DNA of 64,000 bases from Halocatena marina (GCF_025913575.1 NZ_CP109785.1:1-64000); one strand, 5' to 3'. Shown: positions 27,834 through 37,518, counted from the stretch's first letter. Notes: a model not told the origin generated them from the letters alone. Made by a program: numbers and translations.

Positions 27834-28583
27834 TCACTTCTTCTGAGCCACTACGACCAGCCGCTCAGAATTCTCATCGTAGTCGTCTTTCTCGAAATTC
27901 CCGTAGACATCGACGGTATCGAATCCGACGCTTCGTAGCAGTTCAGACAGCTCGAACGCAGAATACAATCGGTGTGAGACGGTAAACTCTCGAACTTCGC
28001 CATCATCGACGATAATCCACCGATTGTCGACCCAGCTCCAATCGTCACTGATCTCGTGTTCTTCGAGCATGTATGCCCCGTCGCGTTCCTCCCACGTTCG
28101 CTCCTCAAATATTCTGGCGAGAATCTCCTTACTCGCGAGACTCATGACGAGCGTTCCACCCGGTTTCAGGGATTCGTAAAACTGCAGTGCCGTGCGCTCA
28201 TCGTCGTCCCGTTGCTCGAAATAGCCGAATGAGGTGTATAGATTGAGTATCGCATCGAATGACTCTGGCCGTTGGAACGTCCGCATGTCCTCGTGAACGA
28301 ACTCGACTGAAACTTCCTCGTCTCGTGCGCGTTCTTTTGCCTTCGCCAGAAACGGAGCGGTGGCATCGACTCCCGTCACGCAAAAGCCACGCTTTGCGAG
28401 TTCGACAGCGTGCCGTCCGATGCCACACGGTACGTCCGCTATCTGCGCATCTGCTGTGAGATCGAGTAACGAAAGCAGTTGTTCGATCTGCTCAGGTGCC
28501 TGCTCAATTGTTTCTGGTGGGAAAACAAAGTCCTGCACTGTCTCCCAAAACGCCTCATCTTCGTGCCACACCGGCTGATCCAT
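27834..28583 (-). CDS. Class I SAM-dependent methyltransferase
   Basis: Small-molecule-type methyltransferase, 249 aa. Motif I is AQIADVPCGIGRHAVELAKR, motif II the acidic VTGVDATAPFL, and motif III-like FDAILNLYTSFGYF. The preceding residues EQIEQLLSLLDL form the usual helix. The SAM-binding glycine loop reads CGIGRH, normal for the family. The substrate cannot be told. It is convergent with the regulator gene. Confidence 0.85.
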   Translation of the reverse strand: MDQPVWHEDEAFWETVQDFVFPPETIEQAPEQIEQLLSLLDLTADAQIADVPCGIGRHAVELAKRGFCVTGVDATAPFLAKAKERARDEEVSVEFVHEDMRTFQRPESFDAILNLYTSFGYFEQRDDDERTALQFYESLKPGGTLVMSLASKEILARIFEERTWEERDGAYMLEEHEISDDWSWVDNRWIIVDDGEVREFTVSHRLYSAFELSELLRSVGFDTVDVYGNFEKDDYDENSERLVVVAQKK

Positions 28584-28794
28584 ATTCCATGGTACTCCTC
28601 ATTTGATATATTGGTGATGATTGTACAGACGTCTCTGTTGGACTAAGACAATTTGAAATATATGAATATTGACAGTGTGTGGGCTGACTCGGCCAGCAAT
28701 TCACTCAGATGCTAACCTTCTCGAAATCAGAACGCGATTGGTGGACGGATTTTCCGAATGATACAGATAAGACAATAATTTGACCGTTTGAATC

Positions 28795-28800
28795 TTTATA
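28795..28800 (+). promoter_or_regulatory. TATA box for the two-helix membrane protein
   Basis: TTTATA at 28795-28800 is 24-29 bases before the ATG at 28824, supporting that start and a leaderless transcript over the upstream in-frame start at 28788. Confidence 0.5.
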
Positions 28801-28823
28801 GTCTCGTCTCTGTTCTTATTTGT

Positions 28824-29120
28824 ATGGATGTGGATACTAATATTGAGAAGGAGCCTGATGGCGGAGGAACCATTGGAATTAATCAGCGAGAACTCTACAT
28901 CGTCGTCCGAACCGCTGTCAAGGACGCGTTGATGGACGTACTGGGTACTGTCTTGCTCCTCGGATTTGCGCTTCTATTCGTATCAATTGGTGCCCAACGT
29001 CTTTTTGATGCGTCGTCCACCGGTGGATCCGCTCTTGGCGGTAGTATCGTCATTCTTGGCTTTGTACTAGCTGGAGCAGCGCTCGATCTGATCCCATCGA
29101 TCCGTGCATTAACCCAGTGA
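28824..29120 (+). CDS. Small integral membrane protein, 98 aa
   Basis: The N-terminus is soluble (MDVDTNIEKEPDGGG, then RELYIVVRTAVKDALMDVLG). Two membrane helices follow: VLLLGFALLFVSIGA and GGSIVILGFVLAGAALDLI. No known motif. The family is not recognised; similar two-helix proteins are frequent in haloarchaea. Confidence 0.6.
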   Translation: MDVDTNIEKEPDGGGTIGINQRELYIVVRTAVKDALMDVLGTVLLLGFALLFVSIGAQRLFDASSTGGSALGGSIVILGFVLAGAALDLIPSIRALTQ

Positions 29121-29300
29121 TCTAGTAATCAGTATTTTTGACCCCTCAAAGTCGGTCATCATCGATCGGATCACGAAGAAATAACATCAAACGGCAACGC
29201 CGCCAGACGCGGTGCCGACTGTGCGTATATATCCGCGTCGGAGGGTACGTTTGCAGGATTCGAATTAGCTCACTCGAAGGGAGTCACTATCGCGGCTCGT

Positions 29301-30464
29301 TCACATATCGGGCCACGCTTTCGCGGCGCGGCCGAGTCCGGTGATACTGTTGATCCAGCGAGTAGCAATGACTTTCTTCAGCGTTTCAGCCGCTCGGCCA
29401 CCGAACGTGTCCATGGGCACACCAACAACGTTGTGCGCGACAGCTGCATCTCCAATGGAGATCAGCGTTCCTTTGTCTTCGTAGGTCCACGACGTGAGCG
29501 GTTGGTTGCGCATCGACCGTCGAATGTTCTCTCCGATGACTTCGGCTGCTTGCCACGCTGCTTGTGCGGTCGGTGGCGCGGGATCGCCGCCGGTCTGATC
29601 AATGAGTGCCGTATCGCCGAGAGCGAACACCCGATCGTCGCTCGTTTGGAACGTCGAGGAAGCGTGGAGCCGGTGGCTCCGGTCATCTTTCCCGAGATCG
29701 ATATCTTCTGTACAGTCTTGGCCGGTGATCCCGCCAGTCCAGATCAGTATGTCGTAATCAAGTTCCGTGTCATCGCCGATGTACACGGTATCCTCGTCAA
29801 CGGAGGTGATGAACTCGCCCGTCATGATCTCGATGCCACGCTCATTAAGCATCTTCGTGAGCTTGCCTTGTACCTCGGGGTCTCCCGGTGGGAAGACGTT
29901 ATCCAACCCTTCGACGAGGTGGATGTCGAGTGGTGCGCGGTACTGTTTGCGGAACTCAGCGATCTCTCCCGCACTCTGGATTCCCGAAAGTCCGGCCCCA
30001 CCGACAACAATCTTTGCGGGGTCAGTACGAGAGGCTTCCCTTGCAGCTGATTTAATCTCGTCGTGGATCGACAGCGCGTCGTCAAGGTTCTTCAGCGTGT
30101 ACGAGTGCTCTTTTAGCCCATCGATACCGAAAAACGCAGTCCGTGACCCGATGGCGACAACACAGTAATCGTAGTCGACTGACTGACCATCCTCAAGGTG
30201 AACCGTCCGCTCATCACAGTCGAGACCAGTCACTGTTCCTTGCACGAACCGCGTACTTGGCTTCTTAATCTCGTTAACTGGAATCGAGACCTTCTCGCTG
30301 ACCTCCGGGTTGCGGATACAGCGATGTACTTCGTGCAATACGAGATGGTGATCGACGTTCGAGATCCACGTAATATCCGCCCGATTGCCAACCTCTTGCT
30401 CCAAACTCTTGATAGCACCCGCACCGCCATACCCAGAGCCGAGGATGACAACGTTCTCTGTCAT
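29301..30464 (-). CDS. NDH-2-like FAD-dependent NAD(P)H dehydrogenase
   Basis: Membrane-associated flavoprotein passing electrons from NADH to quinone without pumping protons. The FAD-binding beta-alpha-beta is VVILGSGYGGAGAIKSLE. The NAD-binding motif is KIVVGGAGLSGIQSAGEIAE. The C-terminal FAD contact is DRVFALGDTALID. A C-terminal amphipathic segment (TLKKVIATRWINSITGLGRA) could touch the membrane. The frame extends 19 codons upstream, but MTENVVILGSG at 30464 is the natural start. The length of 387 aa is typical. Confidence 0.9.
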   Translation of the reverse strand: MTENVVILGSGYGGAGAIKSLEQEVGNRADITWISNVDHHLVLHEVHRCIRNPEVSEKVSIPVNEIKKPSTRFVQGTVTGLDCDERTVHLEDGQSVDYDYCVVAIGSRTAFFGIDGLKEHSYTLKNLDDALSIHDEIKSAAREASRTDPAKIVVGGAGLSGIQSAGEIAEFRKQYRAPLDIHLVEGLDNVFPPGDPEVQGKLTKMLNERGIEIMTGEFITSVDEDTVYIGDDTELDYDILIWTGGITGQDCTEDIDLGKDDRSHRLHASSTFQTSDDRVFALGDTALIDQTGGDPAPPTAQAAWQAAEVIGENIRRSMRNQPLTSWTYEDKGTLISIGDAAVAHNVVGVPMDTFGGRAAETLKKVIATRWINSITGLGRAAKAWPDM

Positions 30465-30725
30465 GTAACGAGATCCGATTTCCTGCGATACAAAGGCTTT
30501 GGAACGCCTTTCTGCGTTCATCCTGTGAACATGGCACTCACTGATGGCCTAAGTCCCTTGAACAGAGCCGACGACTCCAGTATGAACGCTGATTGGTGCA
30601 GAAAAATTGTGGGAGGGATATCAATAGAACTCCCCGGACCGATCGATCAGTGCCATCGATTGGCGTTTCGAGATGATGACCGATCCCAAAGCGCGAGAGA
30701 CGGTCGTTGTCGTTAGCTCAGTGGT

Positions 30726-31259
30726 CTAGTGGTCTGGAGCCTCAACTGGCGCTTCCATCATCGTTGTCGAGATGATGAGTACGTTGTCTGTCTCGTCTTT
30801 GCCGTCTACGACGCCTTCGATTTGGAGTTTCGATCGAGGAGTCGGTCCAACGATGATTTCGTCACCGTCGTGGAAGTTTTTGATCGAGCCGTGAAGACGA
30901 ACCTCTGCTCGACACAGATCTGGATGGTGGACGCTCGTGAGATCGATTTCCTGCACGTTTGCGTCCTCGATGTGTTCGCCGTTGTGCGTCAGTGGTACGT
31001 TCGCTGGTTCGTCAAGGTCCTGAACGCCAAGGGCTTCGTAGGCGTTAGCGGTCGGTTTATAGCCACCTTTTGGTCCGGGAACGCCTTCGACGAGTTGAAG
31101 CGCTTTGAGGCTCTGCATTTGATTTCGGATTGTTCCCGGATTTCGGTCGACGCCGTTGGCGATGTCTTCGCCTTTTACGGCCCGTTCACTCTGACTGTAC
31201 AGGTTAATCAGCTCTCGAAGGATGTCCTTCTGACTGGTCGTGAGCTCGATTGACGACAT
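30726..31259 (-). CDS. HTH transcriptional regulator, Rrf2-like winged helix
   Basis: Residues 1-75 form a winged helix (LTTSQKDILRELINLYSQSE, then VKGEDIANGVDRNPGTIRNQ and VPGPKGGYKPTANAYEALG) that resembles Rrf2-type and archaeal HTH-plus-sensor proteins. The C-terminal half, with HPDLCRAEVRLHGSIKNFHD and PTPRSKLQIEGVVDG, has a beta-rich character and a single cysteine. No Rrf2 cysteine triad is present. Targets unknown. Confidence 0.75.
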   Translation of the reverse strand: MSSIELTTSQKDILRELINLYSQSERAVKGEDIANGVDRNPGTIRNQMQSLKALQLVEGVPGPKGGYKPTANAYEALGVQDLDEPANVPLTHNGEHIEDANVQEIDLTSVHHPDLCRAEVRLHGSIKNFHDGDEIIVGPTPRSKLQIEGVVDGKDETDNVLIISTTMMEAPVEAPDH

Positions 31260-31495
31260 GCTGGATCCTTTGATACGGCCTCTGATAAGTCTCGCGGTGA
31301 GCTTTCTCCATTCTCTGTGTGCGTGCGCGATCGATTTGCGTTGTACTCAATATTGACGAATTCGAATAAAATCATAGACAGTACGAACAGTTCAGGCCAT
31401 GGATATTACGACAATGAAGGGGGATTGAAACAATGGTCCGGTTCGATTGATACCGGTATACCTCGGATACGATACGAAACGTTTGAACCACGAAG

Positions 31496-31722
31496 GGACA
31501 ACGCGTTCTCTTGACCGGTGGTGCAGGATTCATCGGATCGAATCGGCGTACAGCGAAACACCATTCGATGGCTGCGTCCACGACAGGCTCGCTGACAGCA
31601 CGACGATGATCGAAGCAATCGGCTGAAAGCCACAGATCAGCTTCGACGAGGGTATTCAGCGAGTCTGTAAACCGTACGTGAGTTACCAACGACGCATGGA
31701 GAGCAAAAAGAGAGCAGACTAG
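31496..31722 (+). pseudogene. NAD-dependent sugar epimerase/dehydratase, collapsed remnant
   Basis: Two recognisable ends of one extended-SDR gene remain. At 31496-31543 the frame reads GQRVLLTGGAGFIGSN, the canonical N-terminal NAD-binding motif of NDP-sugar epimerases. About 30 bases on, sequence identity fails. At about 31580-31722 a different frame reads RLADSTTMIEAIG, then a TGA (31624-31626) where a Trp (TGG) is expected, then KPQISFDEGIQRV, the family's closing segment, with a TAG at 31720. Almost the whole middle (normally about 270 codons) is deleted. The rest of 31260-31772 shows only the promoter region of the arginase gene. Confidence 0.75.
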
Positions 31723-31772
31723 GAAATAGAGAGATCGAGTTTGCTATAGTACCACCGGGGATAGCGTGAGCC

Positions 31773-32672
31773 ATGCCACGATCGATTCGTGTTATTGGTG
31801 TTCCGATGGATCTCGGAGCAGACCGACGAGGAGTTGACATGGGGCCGTCAGCCATTCGGTATGCAGGACTGGCTGATGCGTTCGATGCGCTTGATTACGG
31901 TGCCACCGACATTGGTGATCTGGACGTTGTTCACCCCGAACTCGGTGACCCAGACAGTATTGAACCGTCGACAGGGCGAGCGAAATACCTCGCCGAAGTG
32001 CGCGAGCTGTGTGTTCAGTTAGAAGAGACCGTTGCCGAGACACTCGCTGATGGCACATTTCCGCTCGTGCTTGGCGGCGATCATTCGATCGCCATCGGTT
32101 CTGTTCGCGGGAGTGCGCGCGACGGTGACATTGGCGTCGTGTGGTTCGACGCTCACGGTGATTTCAACACCCCAGCGACGACTCCGAGTGGGAATGTTCA
32201 CGGGATGCCCCTCGCTGCTCTCCTCGGTCGCGGAGCGTTCTCCGACGTTGACTGGACAACTGCGCCAATCAATCCAGAAAACATCGCACTCGTCGGGGTT
32301 CGAAGCCTCGATGCAAGCGAACGCAAAGCACTGCGCGACAGCGACGTCACGGTGTTCACCATGAGCGATATCGACGAACGGGGTGCGACTGCCGTCACCG
32401 AGGAAGCACTGTCCATCGCAAACGCTGCCGATGGCGTCCACGTTAGCCTTGATCTCGACTGGCTCGATCCACAGGAAGCCCCCGGCGTCGGTACCCCTGT
32501 CCGTGGTGGTGTCACCTACCGCGAGGCCCACGCCGCTATGGAGGTCATCGCGGACGCGAATCTCCGCTCGCTCGAACTCGTCGAAGTGAATCCCATCCTC
32601 GATCAACACAACCAGACCGCAGAACTCGCGGTCGAACTCACCGCAAGCGCGCTCGGAAAACGGATTCTGTGA
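31773..32672 (+). CDS. rocF: Arginase
   Basis: Mn enzyme splitting arginine into ornithine and urea. The ureohydrolase motifs are VLGGDHSIAIGSV, WFDAHGDFNTP and VSLDLDWLDPQEAPGVGTP. The arginase-type C-terminus is LVEVNPILDQHNQTAELAVE, which distinguishes it from agmatinase. The second metal motif reads DLDWLDP instead of the more common DVDALDP, but all the Asp ligands stay. The length of 299 aa is normal. Single transcription unit. Confidence 0.92.
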   Translation: MPRSIRVIGVPMDLGADRRGVDMGPSAIRYAGLADAFDALDYGATDIGDLDVVHPELGDPDSIEPSTGRAKYLAEVRELCVQLEETVAETLADGTFPLVLGGDHSIAIGSVRGSARDGDIGVVWFDAHGDFNTPATTPSGNVHGMPLAALLGRGAFSDVDWTTAPINPENIALVGVRSLDASERKALRDSDVTVFTMSDIDERGATAVTEEALSIANAADGVHVSLDLDWLDPQEAPGVGTPVRGGVTYREAHAAMEVIADANLRSLELVEVNPILDQHNQTAELAVELTASALGKRIL

Positions 32673-32680
32673 CTATCGTC

Positions 32681-33568
32681 CTACTGCGATGTCGTTCTCG
32701 TTGAGTTGCGCTTGTCGTCTGATTCTGTCTGATTCATGGCGTTAGTTCGTTTGCGAGCCGTATCGACCCACGATGGTCGTGGGATAGTCGCTGAATGAAT
32801 ATCGTTGTACGAAGTGGAGAGATGTATCCGCTGTGTCGTCACGTTCGGCCCCGAGAGTGTCGTATTCATGTGGTGTTCGTGAACGAGCCCATTTGAATCG
32901 ACGAGAAGCCATTGGGTTGCGTTATTCTGGTTGTCGGATGATGAAACGGCGTACTCCGAAGAAACCGGCCCCTCGATCCGGTAGTAGGTCGAGCCGTTTC
33001 GATCGTGGGGGGTCACTTGTGCTTCGACATCAGTGAGCGTGTTTTCGATCATCCATCCCCTGCTCCACTGGAACGAATCGACGGGACTTGGCGGGTTCGC
33101 CCGATAAGTCGTCGTATTGTTGGCGAATATCTGCCGCTGATACCAGTGATCAGCCGTGTACCATTGTTCGTACGTGACCATTCTCGTTTCACTATCGTCC
33201 CTGAACGACGGTGAAAAATTGGTGCGAGAGTATATTTTGAACTGAGGTGAAGAGACGCTCTCAACGATTGTTTCACTCGAAATCCATTCTCTCACGGTAC
33301 CGTTGGGATAGCGATACGTTCGATTCGTTTGAATCGTGAACGTCGTCGAGTTGAGCGCGCGGGCGTGGGCGTGTGCCAACGTGCTCGCATCAACCCCGAC
33401 GGGAAACACGCCCGGTGCAAGCTGTCCGCTCGAGGTCTCTATTGTCGAATCGGTCGGTACGTCCGCCGGAGTAATCGTTGAATTGTCCGATGATCCAGCG
33501 GGGAGACCGTTACAGCCAGCGAGAACGACTGCGAGGAGTACCACGAAGCGGAGGGCCAATCGAGACAT
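32681..33568 (-). CDS. Secreted lipoprotein, LolA-like haloarchaeal family
   Basis: The signal sequence MSRLALRFVVLLAVVLAGC has lipobox LAGC with the lipid cysteine at 19. A Ser/Thr-rich linker follows, then about 220 residues of beta-rich sequence with many N-x-S/T sequons (NSTT, NRTY, NTTTY, NGSTY, NQNNATQ). The pattern HAHARALNSTTFTIQTNRTY matches a haloarchaeal lipoprotein family with a LolA-like fold, by recall. Function unknown. It converges with arginase (8-base gap). Confidence 0.7.
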   Translation of the reverse strand: MSRLALRFVVLLAVVLAGCNGLPAGSSDNSTITPADVPTDSTIETSSGQLAPGVFPVGVDASTLAHAHARALNSTTFTIQTNRTYRYPNGTVREWISSETIVESVSSPQFKIYSRTNFSPSFRDDSETRMVTYEQWYTADHWYQRQIFANNTTTYRANPPSPVDSFQWSRGWMIENTLTDVEAQVTPHDRNGSTYYRIEGPVSSEYAVSSSDNQNNATQWLLVDSNGLVHEHHMNTTLSGPNVTTQRIHLSTSYNDIHSATIPRPSWVDTARKRTNAMNQTESDDKRNSTRTTSQ

Positions 33569-33678
33569 CTTTCCGATTATGAACGGACTGGATATTTAAT
33601 CGTTCATATTTCCTGTTTGATGAATTGTTCAGAGACGTGAATCCGCACACTCATCACAGTTCACCCGTATGATCGGTC

Positions 33679-34308
33679 ATGAGCCGTCGGGACGTGCGCG
33701 AGACCTACGATCGTATCGCGGAACACTTCGCTCAGACCCGGGCGTACGCGTGGCCCGATGTCGAACAGTTCATCGAGAGTGAATCTGATCGGTCGGTCGC
33801 GCTCGATCTCGGCTGTGGGAACGGGCGTCACGCCCAACTGCTCGCAGAACGAGCCGAAACAGTCGTCTGTGCCGATTTGAGTCGACATGTGCTCGAAGAA
33901 GCCCGTGATCGCACCGAACGTCAGGCTGCTCTGGTGCAAGCCGATGCGGCCGAACTCCCCATTCGATCGGAGCGCGTCGATCTCGCGGTCTACATCGCAA
34001 CGATTCATCACCTTCCATCGCGCGCGTTACGGAGACAGAGCCTCGACGAACTCAGCCGCGTGCTTACACCGACCGGTCGAGCCCTCGTGAGCGCGTGGAG
34101 CACCGAACACCGCACGTTCGATGCGACAGACGGATTCGACACGACAGTCGACTGGACGCTCCCCGACGGCGAAATCGTCGAACGATTCTACCACATCTAC
34201 GATCCAGACGAGTTCGAGGCAGACGTTCGTGACAGCGCACTCACTGTCGAAGAGGTGTTCGTCAGCGAAGGGAACTGCTATGCCGTCGTCGAAACGAACA
34301 ACCAGTAG
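33679..34308 (+). CDS. Trm9/ABH8-like tRNA methyltransferase (wobble uridine carboxymethyl ester)
   Basis: Class I methyltransferase with ETYDRIAEHFAQTRAYAWPD at the start, typical of Trm9, and SAM motif I ALDLGCGNGRHAQLL. The C-terminal VERFYHIYDPDEFEADV matches the Trm9 signature RYYHxY...ELE. In eukaryotes Trm9 methylates 5-carboxymethyluridine at tRNA position 34, working with Trm112. A similar role after archaeal Elp3 is inferred. The length of 209 aa equals the minimal Trm9 domain. It stands alone between a lipoprotein gene and tRNA-Gly. Confidence 0.78.
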   Translation: MSRRDVRETYDRIAEHFAQTRAYAWPDVEQFIESESDRSVALDLGCGNGRHAQLLAERAETVVCADLSRHVLEEARDRTERQAALVQADAAELPIRSERVDLAVYIATIHHLPSRALRRQSLDELSRVLTPTGRALVSAWSTEHRTFDATDGFDTTVDWTLPDGEIVERFYHIYDPDEFEADVRDSALTVEEVFVSEGNCYAVVETNNQ

Positions 34309-34468
34309 GAAGCCAACGCACTGGCTGGTCTGACGACTGTCGATGATCATACTTATTAGTGGCCGCCTCCTCAGTCGCAGACACAGCCAGCGTGAATCGA
34401 TCTACGCGTTGATGGACTCACGATTCACGACTCGAAACGCGTGGATGCGATGAAAGCGTTGCCGGAAA

Positions 34469-34539
34469 GCACCGGTGGTCTAGCGGCAGGACATGGGCCT
34501 TCCAAGCCCATAGCCCGGGTTCAACTCCCGGTCGGTGCA
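34469..34539 (+). tRNA. tRNA-Gly (anticodon TCC)
   Basis: Full cloverleaf of 71 bases. The acceptor GCACCGG pairs with TCGGTGC with one G-T. The anticodon loop is CTTCCAA between GGGC and GCCC arms, giving anticodon TCC. The T arm is CCGGG-TTCAACT-CCCGG. The discriminator base is A. No intron, and CCA is not encoded. Confidence 0.95.
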
Positions 34540-34619
34540 TACCCATACACCTTCTCCGCACACATTCAGTTTTAGTAATATAGACAGACGGAGCGTACGT
34601 ACTGTACAAAGACGATTCG

Positions 34620-35936
34620 TCAGTCGTCGGCCACACTCGGTTGTACTTCTGGGGCCGGTTCGACGTGATACATCGCTACGAACGTGAGCGTGGCGACCAC
34701 GATGAATCCCGCCGCGGTGAGAAACGCGACAGAAACGCTCGTCGCGTCCCAGATGACGCCGACGGTAACCGGACCGAGAACTTGCCCGATTTTCCACGCA
34801 ATTGAACGCAGAGAGAGGCTCCCGGCGACTGCATCGAAGTGCTCGCCTTCCTCGACGAACAGCGCCATGCTGGCTGGGAGCCGGATACTATCGGCGATTC
34901 CGCAGATACCGTATGCCACGAAGAGAACGAAAAACGCCGGCACGAGGGTGATGCTGGAGGTGCCTTCCGGAAGTGCGAACGGGACGAGTGCAGCCGGGGC
35001 AATTGAAACGGGATCGGCAATGAGGTCAGCGTAGCCAGCAAGCGGAATCATCGCCGTCCCGAGCGCGTAGATGAGCGCCCCGCTAATGACGAAGTAGTGT
35101 TTGTGCCCAACCCGATCCGTGTAGCCGCCAACGATCCCCTGCGTCAGTGCCTTCGTGAGTTTTCCACCAGCGAGAATACCGCCAACGAGGACTGGTGCCA
35201 TTCCAAACGCCGTCCGGGCGTAGATCGGGACGAAAATGATGATCGCCATCTTTCCGAACGAGAGGCCGAGGCGAAAGACGACGAGTGCGCGGATTGCCGA
35301 CCGGTCGAGAAGTTTCCGAAACGTCTCTAAGCCGGTTGCCTGTTCGGGGTCTTTCTTCCCTCCGGGGTTATCGCGGATGAACAAGAACGCCCCAACGGTA
35401 GCGAGGAGCGTGATTGCGGTCAGGACGGCGTAGGTCTCCTGAAAGCCATATACCGTGAGGAGCATCCCACCGATGACATCGCCCGCAAGCGAGGAGAACG
35501 CCCCTACCTGATTGTACGTCCCGAGCCACTGCCCTCGCTCATCATCCGGAGAGACGCTTCCGACGACTGCCGATCCAGTAATCCAGAGGATGCTCGCACC
35601 GAATCCCTGAAAAACGCGTATAAGGAGGACATCTGCGACTGATCCGACCTGCCCGTAGCCAATGAACACGAGGACATTGATTAACAACCCGACGACGAGC
35701 ACCCGTTTTGCGTTGTGGGTGTCTATGTATCGCCCAAGTGGAAGAACGATGACGAGCTGTGCGATCGCGATCGACGTCCCAAACAATCCCTCAACGCTGC
35801 TCGTCGTACCGAACTGATCGGCGTACAGCGCGAGTGCGATGAGGATCGTTGAGTACGCCTGCGCACGGGCGAACGCAGTTCCCGATAACGCGAGGAACTC
35901 ACGATTTCTGAGCAGTGATAGTGAGCCGCGAGACAC
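34620..35936 (-). CDS. MFS transporter, 12 membrane segments
   Basis: Major facilitator with about twelve hydrophobic segments. The motif-A-like loop after TM2 is PLGRYIDTHNAKRV, and a second copy after TM8 is GGYTDRVGHKHY. Substrate unknown; it most resembles drug or metabolite efflux carriers. The GTG at 35936 (VSRGSLSLLRN) is preferred: TTTAAAG lies about 30 bases upstream and the preceding in-frame residues look non-coding. A longer ATG start at 36005 is possible. Confidence 0.8.
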   Translation of the reverse strand: MSRGSLSLLRNREFLALSGTAFARAQAYSTILIALALYADQFGTTSSVEGLFGTSIAIAQLVIVLPLGRYIDTHNAKRVLVVGLLINVLVFIGYGQVGSVADVLLIRVFQGFGASILWITGSAVVGSVSPDDERGQWLGTYNQVGAFSSLAGDVIGGMLLTVYGFQETYAVLTAITLLATVGAFLFIRDNPGGKKDPEQATGLETFRKLLDRSAIRALVVFRLGLSFGKMAIIIFVPIYARTAFGMAPVLVGGILAGGKLTKALTQGIVGGYTDRVGHKHYFVISGALIYALGTAMIPLAGYADLIADPVSIAPAALVPFALPEGTSSITLVPAFFVLFVAYGICGIADSIRLPASMALFVEEGEHFDAVAGSLSLRSIAWKIGQVLGPVTVGVIWDATSVSVAFLTAAGFIVVATLTFVAMYHVEPAPEVQPSVADD

Positions 35937-36102
35937 AACACACGAAATTTCGATAGAGATCCCTTTAAACCCGTCAATTCCGGAAAGAATGGAGGTGACC
36001 ATCAAATGAATGCGATCGACGCACAGCCCGTCCTTGCCACCATTTTATGTCATAGCTTTCCTGTATCATCCGCGTGCTCGAGATGTATCTCAGTTTTTAT
36101 CT

Positions 36103-37518
36103 TTATCGGTTGTCACGTGGATGAACGCGCATATTCACTCGTCCTGGGTCGAGCAGCACGGATGGTGATGGATCGATGGATTCGGTTACGCGATCGAGTT
36201 TGGCACGCTGTGTAAGCGTCGCGAGTGCGAGTTTCAGTTCAGTCATCGCAAACCGCATCCCAATGCAGTGGCGCGGTCCACCGCCGAACGGGAGATATGC
36301 GTATTCAGGACGACTGGTGGTCTCTGTCCAGCGCTCGGGAGTGAACGAATTGGGATCGTCCCACCAGCGTGGATCTCGTTGGACATCGTACGTTGCAAGC
36401 TGCAGCGTCGCATCGGAAGAGATTCGATACCCACCGAGTGTGGTTTGCTGGCGCGGCTGACGATAAATGATGTAAACAGGAGGATAGAGCCTGAGCGTCT
36501 CTTTGATGACGTGTTCGGTATAGTCGAGCGAGTCAAGGTCGGTGGCTGTCGGACGGGAGCTACCGCATACCGCGTTCAGTTCCCGTTCGAGGCGCCTCCG
36601 AGTAGCCGGGTGATCCGAGAGCAGCCAGAGCGCGTACGTGAGTGCGAGTGCTGTCGTCTCGTGACCGGCGAATAAGAAGGTGACGAGCTGATCTCGTACC
36701 ATCGACTTGTCCATCGCATCCCCAAAATCGGTATCCAACAGTACTGCCAAAAGGTCGTCGTGCGCATCAGGCCTATCGTCTCGTTCAGCAATCAACGTCT
36801 CGATAAGCTCGTCTAGATCAGCCATCGCGCGATCGAATCGTCGCTCGGTTGGCGTCCGTGGTGCCCACTCCGGGATCAGTGTCATTGCTCCGGTAATGTC
36901 CACTCGATCTGCGATAGCATCGACAGCGTTTCGAACGACGGTACCGCGGCGGTGTCCATCGAGATCGATATTGAACACAGTGGACGCAAGAATTGAGAGC
37001 GTGAGTTTCGAGCACGCTTTTCGAAGGTCGATCGTACCTTCCTTCTCCCACGAGTCCGCGGTGGCTGCGGTTTCAGCCACGATTGTATCTGCGTACGTTC
37101 GGATGCGGTTGGGGGTGAACACAGGTTGGAGGCCAGAGCGCTGGCGCTGCCACTGCTCTCCTTCGGCGAACGCGATACCGTTTGAGGCGAACACGTCCCC
37201 AAACTCCATTTCGATCTGTCCCTTCCAGAAGACATCGTTGCGCGAAACCAGAACCGACTCGATCAGTTCCGGATCGTAGACGACGACAAACGTTCTCCCA
37301 ATCGCGTTGTACGCGACAACATCACCGTATTCGTGAAGTGATGCTGAAAATTCTAAACCGTCTCGAAGAAAGGCAATCGTATTACCGACCACCGGAAGGA
37401 CCTTCGGGCCGGGCGGGTGCGTGCCATTCGATCGGTCACTCGCTTTTCTCTCCTCACAACGCCTCCCGTCCCCTTCATCGGTCCACTCCGTCGTGCAGTC
37501 TGTCGTATCGTTCATCAA
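36103..37518 (-). CDS. Cytochrome P450
   Basis: Heme monooxygenase, soluble, 471 aa. The I-helix oxygen-binding motif is FAGHETTALAL, the K-helix ExxR is KETLRLYPPV, and the heme-binding loop is FGGGPRHCIGMRF with the thiolate ligand C418. The PPGPKVLPVVGN stretch near residue 36 is the proline-rich hinge. The substrate is unknown; haloarchaeal members of this group resemble CYP174-type enzymes by recall. The gene is divergent from an HTH-10 regulator 74 bases away. Confidence 0.93.
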   Translation of the reverse strand: MMNDTTDCTTEWTDEGDGRRCEERKASDRSNGTHPPGPKVLPVVGNTIAFLRDGLEFSASLHEYGDVVAYNAIGRTFVVVYDPELIESVLVSRNDVFWKGQIEMEFGDVFASNGIAFAEGEQWQRQRSGLQPVFTPNRIRTYADTIVAETAATADSWEKEGTIDLRKACSKLTLSILASTVFNIDLDGHRRGTVVRNAVDAIADRVDITGAMTLIPEWAPRTPTERRFDRAMADLDELIETLIAERDDRPDAHDDLLAVLLDTDFGDAMDKSMVRDQLVTFLFAGHETTALALTYALWLLSDHPATRRRLERELNAVCGSSRPTATDLDSLDYTEHVIKETLRLYPPVYIIYRQPRQQTTLGGYRISSDATLQLATYDVQRDPRWWDDPNSFTPERWTETTSRPEYAYLPFGGGPRHCIGMRFAMTELKLALATLTQRAKLDRVTESIDPSPSVLLDPGRVNMRVHPRDNR

